A stretch of DNA of 64,000 bases from Corynebacterium pygosceleis. Lineage in GTDB: Bacteria > Actinomycetota > Actinomycetes > Mycobacteriales > Mycobacteriaceae. The DNA is taken from the NCBI RefSeq assembly GCF_016595275.2, contig NZ_JAENIQ020000002.1:186001-250000 (forward strand), in the 5' to 3' direction. Each line of letters opens with the position of its first letter. The stretch's first letter is position 1. Below are positions 59,438 through 64,000 of the stretch, piece by piece. A model generated the notes under the pieces. The model saw nothing but the letters and a program-made list of their open reading frames with translations. It made no database searches and was not told where the DNA came from. The translations under genes were made by a program, and so were the position numbers.

Positions 59438-59800
59438 ATGAAGCTGATCTCCCGCAAGGCGCTCGTCGCAGCTGCGACCACCGTTGCACTGTCCACCTCC
59501 GCGCTCACCGCCCCCGCTTTCGCGGACGACGACACCACCACGTCCCCGGAGAGCTCCGTCTCGACCCTGACCGACGGCAGCTCCGAGGGCAGCTCCGATT
59601 CCGACGGCTCCTCCGTCGGTTCCTCCAGCGAGCCGATGACCTACACCGACGAGAACGGCAAGGAGAAGACGACCACGAAGCTCGACTACTACGTCAAGAA
59701 GATCGGCTCCTGGGTCAAGATGCTGACCACCGTCGCCTCGCTGTTCACCGCGATCTACTCCATCAGCAACGCAATCCAGAAGCTCGCCCCGAAGGCGTAA
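59438..59800 (+). CDS. Small secreted amphipathic-helix protein, paralogue 2
   Basis: 120 residues, start ATG 59438 behind AAGGA; an upstream in-frame extension has no signal-peptide logic and is rejected. The signal peptide (MKLISRKALV..., 29 residues, cut after AFA) and the C-terminal helix (DYYVKKIGSWVKMLTTVASL...) closely match paralogue 1: the segment SLFTA-x-x-x-ISNAIQK is shared with few changes. The linker is again Ser/Gly/Asp/Glu-rich and is followed by TYTDENGKEKTTTK, without Cys. Function unknown; a recent tandem duplicate of its neighbour. Confidence 0.82.
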   Translation: MKLISRKALVAAATTVALSTSALTAPAFADDDTTTSPESSVSTLTDGSSEGSSDSDGSSVGSSSEPMTYTDENGKEKTTTKLDYYVKKIGSWVKMLTTVASLFTAIYSISNAIQKLAPKA

Positions 59801-59817
59801 CGCGTACTGATATCCAT

Positions 59818-59855
59818 GAAGGAGCGGCCCCCGGTTCCCCGGGGGCCGCTCCTTC
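59818..59855 (+). terminator. Terminator after secreted paralogue 2
   Basis: A perfect 17-pair stem (59818-59834 with 59839-59855) with a four-base loop (TTCC), followed by TTCG; strong GC stem, weak U-tract. Confidence 0.75.
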
Positions 59856-59945
59856 TTCGTCGTGTGACCTCCCCGTGTAACACCGCGGTCCGCGCCGATG
59901 ATGTAGTGTGCGGGTCAGGTGTTGACAGTTATTCAACCGAAACAC

Positions 59946-59964
59946 TCACGACTGTCTGTCGTGA
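59946..59964. promoter_or_regulatory. Inverted repeat upstream of secreted paralogue 3
   Basis: TCACGAC-TGTCT-GTCGTGA is a perfect seven-pair inverted repeat about 60 bases before the ATG, next to a possible -10 (GATAGT, 59978-59983). It is a likely operator at the promoter of this gene only; the two neighbours lack it. Confidence 0.4.
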
Positions 59965-60024
59965 CTGATCCGTGTCTGATAGTGGCAACCGTTCATCCAT
60001 TCCGTTCTGAGGATCCCCATCATC

Positions 60025-60495
60025 ATGAAGCTCTTCTCCCGTTCCACCGTCATCGCCGCCGCCACCACCGCCGCTCTCGCGGCGTCGTCGCTCACCGCTC
60101 CGGCGTGGGCCGACGAGAAGGCGCCGGCATCCACCGAGATCTCCGGAAGCACCGCCACGGGGTCGAGCGAAGCGGGCTCCGGTAAGACCGGTGACGACTC
60201 CGCCACGACCGAAGGCGATGACTCCGACACGGAGGACAAGGACACCACGACGAAGGATTCAGATCCCGTCGCGACCGCCGTCGAGGGGTCCTCGGACAAT
60301 CCGCTGTCGTCGGGCATCGGTTCCAGCGAGGAGACCGTCTACAAGAACCTCGACGGTGAAGAGGTCACCGGACCGAAGATCGCCATGGTCCTGACGAAGC
60401 TTATGCGGCTGGTGAAGGCCGTCGTCGGTATCGTTAGCCTCGTCTCCGCTGCGGCGTCGCTCGCTGAGATCGCGAAGAAGTACATGCCGCGCTAG
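60025..60495 (+). CDS. Small secreted amphipathic-helix protein, paralogue 3 (divergent)
   Basis: 156 residues with the same 29-residue signal peptide plan (MKLFSR..., cut after AWA), a longer acidic linker rich in Asp, Thr, Ser and Glu, then the counterpart of the NGKE segment (YKNLDGEEVTGPK) and a C-terminal helix (IAMVLTKLMRLVKAVVGIVSL...) that ends KKYMPR. The helix keeps the hydrophobic pattern and Lys spacing but few identical residues, so this copy diverged earlier. The ATG lacks a good Shine-Dalgarno. Function unknown. Confidence 0.75.
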   Translation: MKLFSRSTVIAAATTAALAASSLTAPAWADEKAPASTEISGSTATGSSEAGSGKTGDDSATTEGDDSDTEDKDTTTKDSDPVATAVEGSSDNPLSSGIGSSEETVYKNLDGEEVTGPKIAMVLTKLMRLVKAVVGIVSLVSAAASLAEIAKKYMPR

Positions 60496-60533
60496 GACGC
60501 ACCCCTCCTCCCCGGAGGCGGTCGCAGCCTGCG

Positions 60534-60567
60534 ACGCCCGGCCCCTTTTCCCGGGGCCGGGCGTTTT
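60534..60567 (+). terminator. Terminator after secreted paralogue 3
   Basis: ACGCCCGGCCCC (60534-60545) pairs with GGGGCCGGGCGT (60553-60564), followed by TTTT; it separates the + strand gene from the convergent rel gene. Confidence 0.85.
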
Positions 60568-60602
60568 CTCCTTTGTCCGGACGGGACCGGTTGCGACGGT
60601 CG

Positions 60603-62885
60603 TCAGTCCGTGGACACCCGGTAGACGTCGAAGACTCCCTCGGTGTTCCTCAGCTGTGTCATCAACGAGCCGAGTTGCTTGGTGTCCGAGACCTCGAAGG
60701 TGAAACGGCACACCGCGACATGGTCTTCGGCCGAATAGGAGTTCATGGCGGTCACGGCGACCCGTTGCTCGTTGATGACCCGTGTCAGTTCGAACAGCAG
60801 TCCGTGCCGGTCCAGTGCCTCCAGCTGGAGCGTCGCCGCGAACACGCTGCCGGATTCCTCGGACGCCCAGGAGACCGCGATCAGGCGTCCCGGTTCCTGG
60901 TGGAGTTTCGTGGAATTGGTGCAGTCGGTGCGGTGCACGCTCACTCCTCCACCCCGGGTGACGAACCCGAAGATCGCGTCCCCGGGGACCGGGCCACAGC
61001 ACTTGGACAGCTTCGCCATCACGTCGGGGCTTCCCTCGACGAGGATCCCGGTACCGTCGCCCGGTGCGTGACTGCGCGAACTGACGAGCTCACTGAACGG
61101 TGTACGTGCGGCGAGGGCGTCCTCCGCCTCATCCGTGGTCCCGAAGTTCGCCATGAGCCGCGACGTCACGTGCTTGGCGGAGACTGATCCGGCACCGATC
61201 GCCGTGTAGAGCGCGTCCACGTCGGGATAGTGAAGTTCCGTCGCGACGGTCTTCATCGACTGGGAGGTGAACAACCGGTGCATGGGGAGCCCGCCCCGTT
61301 GAACCTCGGCCGCGAGGGCGTCGCGCCCCAGCTCGAGTGATTCCTCTCGGCGTTCCTTCGCGAACCACTGCCTGATCTTCGCCTTGGCACGCGGCGAGAC
61401 GACGAACTTCTGCCAGTCCGCACTCGGTCCGGCACCGGGGTCCTTGGAGGTGAACACCTCGACACGGTCACCGGATTTCAGGGCGGATTCGAGAGCGACG
61501 AGTTTTCCGTTGACCTTCGCCCCGATGCACCGGTGCCCGACCTCGGTGTGCACGGCATAGGCGAAGTCGACGGGTGTGGCGTCGACGGGGAGGTTGACCA
61601 CGTCCCCTTTGGGGGTGAACACGAAGATCTGTGTGGCCTGGAGGTCGTACCGCAGGGAATCGAGGAACTCGTTGGGGTCAGCGGCCTCCTTCTGCCAGTC
61701 GAGCAGCTGCCGCATCCACGCCATCTGGTCGACCTCCGACTGTTCACCGGAGTGCGATCCCTTGGTTTCCTTGTACCGCCAGTGCGCGGCGATACCGAAC
61801 TCCGCGTTGTAGTGCATCTCATGGGTGCGAACCTGCACCTCGAGAGCCTTGCCACCGGGCCCCATCACGGTCGTGTGGAGGGACTGGTACACGCCGAATC
61901 TCGGCGCGGAGATGTAGTCCTTGAACCGACCGGGCAGTGCCGAGTACAGGGAGTGGACCGCACCGATGGCGGCGTAGCAGTCATTGAGATTGTCGACGAG
62001 GATCCGGATTCCGACGAGATCAAAGATCTCGTCGAAGTCGCGACCGCGGACGATCATCTTCTGGTAGATCGACCAGTAGTGTTTCGGTCGGCCCATCACG
62101 CTCGCGGTGATGGAGTTCTCCTGCATCGTCGACTGGACGTCCGCGATGATCTCCGCGAGGTAGCGGTCCCGGGACGGGGCCCGGTCGGCGACGAGCCGGA
62201 CGATCTCGTCGTACTTCTTCGGGTAGAGGATCGCGAAGGACAGGTCCTCCAGTTCCCATTTGATCGTCGCCATACCCAGGCGGTGCGCCAGCGGTGCGAT
62301 GACCTCGAGGGTCTGCCGGGCCTTCTTCGCCTGCTTCTCCGGAGGCAGGAAACGCATGGTCCGCATGTTGTGCAGCCGGTCCGCGACCTTGATGACCAGG
62401 ACCCGGGGATCCTGACTCATGGCGACGATCATCTTCCGGATGGTCTCCGCCTCGGCCGCGGCGCCGAGTGCGACCTTGTCCAGCTTGGTCACACCGTCGA
62501 CGAGACGGGCGACCTCCTCCCCGAATTCCGCGGTGAGGTCCCCGAGACTGTAGTCGGTGTCCTCGACGGTGTCGTGCAGGAGAGCTGCCACCAGGGTCGT
62601 CGTATCCATGCCGATCTCAGCGGCGATCGTCGCGACAGCCAGGGGGTGGGTGATGTACGGGTCACCGGATTTCCGGTAGACGCCCTCGTGGAGACGCTCG
62701 GCGGTCCGGTAGGCGTGCTGGAGCAGATCGACGTCCGCTCTCGGGTGGATTCGACGGTGGATGCTCACCAGGGGGTCGAGAACCGGGTCGACCCTCGTCC
62801 GGGTGCCGGTGAGACTCCGGGCCAACCTGGCGGACATGCTCCGCATGTTGACCTGCTGCCTGCTGTTTCGGTTCTGGTTCATCAC
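60603..62885 (-). CDS. rel: Bifunctional (p)ppGpp synthetase/hydrolase Rel
   Basis: Makes and degrades the alarmone (p)ppGpp in the stringent response. The 760 residues have the hydrolase HD domain with [11 protein letters not shown], the synthetase domain with [15 protein letters not shown] and YQSLHTTV, the TGS domain ([33 protein letters not shown]), a zinc-finger-like CCGPVPGD segment and a C-terminal ACT domain. The start GTG at 62885 overlaps the apt stop; an ATG follows directly and is also possible. Confidence 0.98.
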   Translation of the reverse strand: MMNQNRNSRQQVNMRSMSARLARSLTGTRTRVDPVLDPLVSIHRRIHPRADVDLLQHAYRTAERLHEGVYRKSGDPYITHPLAVATIAAEIGMDTTTLVAALLHDTVEDTDYSLGDLTAEFGEEVARLVDGVTKLDKVALGAAAEAETIRKMIVAMSQDPRVLVIKVADRLHNMRTMRFLPPEKQAKKARQTLEVIAPLAHRLGMATIKWELEDLSFAILYPKKYDEIVRLVADRAPSRDRYLAEIIADVQSTMQENSITASVMGRPKHYWSIYQKMIVRGRDFDEIFDLVGIRILVDNLNDCYAAIGAVHSLYSALPGRFKDYISAPRFGVYQSLHTTVMGPGGKALEVQVRTHEMHYNAEFGIAAHWRYKETKGSHSGEQSEVDQMAWMRQLLDWQKEAADPNEFLDSLRYDLQATQIFVFTPKGDVVNLPVDATPVDFAYAVHTEVGHRCIGAKVNGKLVALESALKSGDRVEVFTSKDPGAGPSADWQKFVVSPRAKAKIRQWFAKERREESLELGRDALAAEVQRGGLPMHRLFTSQSMKTVATELHYPDVDALYTAIGAGSVSAKHVTSRLMANFGTTDEAEDALAARTPFSELVSSRSHAPGDGTGILVEGSPDVMAKLSKCCGPVPGDAIFGFVTRGGGVSVHRTDCTNSTKLHQEPGRLIAVSWASEESGSVFAATLQLEALDRHGLLFELTRVINEQRVAVTAMNSYSAEDHVAVCRFTFEVSDTKQLGSLMTQLRNTEGVFDVYRVSTD

Positions 62886-63436
62886 CGTTCACCGTCAACC
62901 GGCTGATTGACCACGACGAGCGGGCCGTCACCGAGCCGGTCACGCCCGCCCAGACCGGGCACCTCGAGTACGACGGCGTGGCCGGCGACGGTCGCCCCGC
63001 AGCTCTCCAGCAGTTTCCGCGCAGCCACGAGGGTTCCGCCGGTGGCCAGGACATCATCGACGAGAACGACGCGGATCCCCTCGAGATCCGTCCCCGTCCC
63101 CGCGGGCACCTCCAGCGCGGCGGTGCCGTACTCGAGCTGGTATTCCTCGGTGTGCACGGGTGGCGGAAGCTTGCCCTTCTTCCGGATCGCGAGAATGCCG
63201 AGTCCCAGGCGGTACGCGACGGCGGAACCGAGGAGGAATCCCCGTGCGTCGAGCCCACCGATCAACTGCGCACCGAATCGCTCTGCGGCGTCAGCGAGTT
63301 CATCGACCACCAGCTGGAAAGCCTCGGCGTCCGCGAGGACCGGAGTGAGATCCTCGAACAGGATGCCCTCCTCCGGGAAATCCTTCACGTAACGGATCTT
63401 CGCCGCGAGTGCTTCGCGCGCGTTGTCGTAGGTCAT
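62882..63436 (-). CDS. apt: Adenine phosphoribosyltransferase
   Basis: Salvages adenine to AMP with PRPP. The 184 residues have [38 protein letters not shown], the Lys/Arg block RKKGKLPPP and the PRPP loop [24 protein letters not shown] at 63436 overlaps the preceding stop as ATGA; its own stop overlaps rel. The binding protein-apt-rel order matches C. glutamicum. Confidence 0.97.
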   Translation of the reverse strand: MTYDNAREALAAKIRYVKDFPEEGILFEDLTPVLADAEAFQLVVDELADAAERFGAQLIGGLDARGFLLGSAVAYRLGLGILAIRKKGKLPPPVHTEEYQLEYGTAALEVPAGTGTDLEGIRVVLVDDVLATGGTLVAARKLLESCGATVAGHAVVLEVPGLGGRDRLGDGPLVVVNQPVDGER

Positions 63437-64000
63437 TGTCCCTCACTCTCCTGCCACCGGTCCATGTTCCACCCGATCCCGGAATTACCGGTATTCACCA
63501 CAACGTTACCCACGTTGCGGTCCACCACAAACGTACGGGGTTCCGCAGCCAGAGGAATCGTCGGAATGTCCTGCCACAGGCGCTCTTCCGCGGCCCTGAA
63601 GCCCTCGAGGTCATCGGTGGTCACGTTCACCGATCCGTACTCCCCTTCCGGCCCGAGTGCGACGAGCAGCGCATCGAGGTTTCCGTCACTGATCGTGGGG
63701 TTCCACCATTCGTCATGGGTGGCGGTGACGAGATCTCCGAGGGTGGTACCTTCCGCGCTCGCGTCGACGACGGTGATCCCCGCCGGTTCACAGGAGACCC
63801 GGATCGCCTCGACCATCGCGGCGAACCTCGGGTCCGGTCCGAGATACCCGATTCGCACCGTCGACCCGGACAGCAGCCGCGCCCGTGGCAGATCCACACC
63901 GAGGTGGGCGTCGGCGACCGGGCGATCGTGGTTCGTGGCTGGACTCCCGGCAGGTGAAAGCCGCACCGCCATCGCCGGGACCGGTTGCCCGGCGAGCTGC
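63433..64000 (-). CDS. Extracellular solute-binding protein family 5, C-terminal part (cut by window edge)
   Basis: The frame is open to the right edge; 189 codons are visible, covering the end of a periplasmic-type binding protein ([62 protein letters not shown]). This is the pattern of peptide/nickel-type family 5 binding proteins, and a gene of this kind (dciAE) precedes apt in C. glutamicum. The N-terminus with the lipobox lies outside the window. Confidence 0.75.
   Translation of the reverse strand, partial: QLAGQPVPAMAVRLSPAGSPATNHDRPVADAHLGVDLPRARLLSGSTVRIGYLGPDPRFAAMVEAIRVSCEPAGITVVDASAEGTTLGDLVTATHDEWWNPTISDGNLDALLVALGPEGEYGSVNVTTDDLEGFRAAEERLWQDIPTIPLAAEPRTFVVDRNVGNVVVNTGNSGIGWNMDRWQESEGQ

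Overview
The window is a GC-rich actinobacterial chromosome segment with the gene order of Corynebacterium. Diagnostic neighbourhoods are whiA-yvcK-rapZ-uvrC, fmt-rsmB-rpe, mihF-gmk-rpoZ-coaBC-metK-priA, pyrR-pyrBC-carAB-pyrF, the aro cluster with pepQ-efp-nusB, aspS-rarA-alaS-ruvX-mltG, and hisS-ppiase-rel-apt. Other actinobacterial marks are a mycobacterial-type integration host factor, a PriA without helicase motifs, a Cys-X5-Lys arsenate reductase, an exact TAGAC-N6-GTCTA (McbR-type) box at metK and several -10 hexamers placed 6-8 bases before the start codon (leaderless mRNAs). I see no tRNA, rRNA, insertion sequence, phage gene or CRISPR array. It is core chromosome with small accessory islands, most likely a high-GC Corynebacterium species; the species cannot be fixed from the sequence alone.

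Layout. Bases 1-6952: glycolysis (pgk start, gap) and the whiA-yvcK-rapZ-uvrC block. 7011-14279: PH-domain membrane protein, rpe, rsmB, fmt, priA, metK; the riboflavin genes that usually lie between rpe and uvrC are absent. 14518-17225: coaBC, rpoZ, gmk, mihF. 17454-25836: the complete pyrimidine operon read as pyrR-pyrB-pyrC-carA-carB-pyrF, with a PyrR-binding-type hairpin over the pyrR ribosome binding site. 25989-29389 (+): an SRPBCC-Rossmann protein and three YbjN-like genes. 29396-39784: ppk2, nusB, efp, pepQ, aroQBKC, a small prepilin peptidase, aroE, mltG, ruvX. 40039-47716: alaS, rarA, an APH-like kinase, aspS. 47906-55460: an accessory stretch with a zinc metallopeptidase, an Acr3 pump with arsenate reductase, a helix-hairpin-helix/SNF2 ATPase, a TetR regulator, a putative lipoprotein and a HEPN-CBS protein. 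55500-58530: hisS, a metallo-beta-lactamase-fold hydrolase and a membrane-anchored cyclophilin. 58823-60495 (+): three paralogous small secreted proteins, each with its own terminator. 60603-64000: rel, apt and the end of a solute-binding lipoprotein.

How it works together. The window is dominated by macromolecule and precursor synthesis: UMP from bicarbonate and glutamine in one operon, chorismate from 3-dehydroquinate in another, SAM and CoA synthesis, three aminoacyl-tRNA synthetases, translation factors, RNA polymerase omega, and the alarmone enzyme Rel. Visible control includes the McbR-type operator at metK, the PyrR hairpin, a TetR-site-like repeat over the TetR promoter, and hairpins at gap-pgk and rpoZ-coaBC. 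The least explained parts are the three secreted amphipathic-helix proteins (58823-60495), the HEPN-CBS protein, the HhH-SNF2 protein and a complex inverted-repeat element upstream of pepQ.
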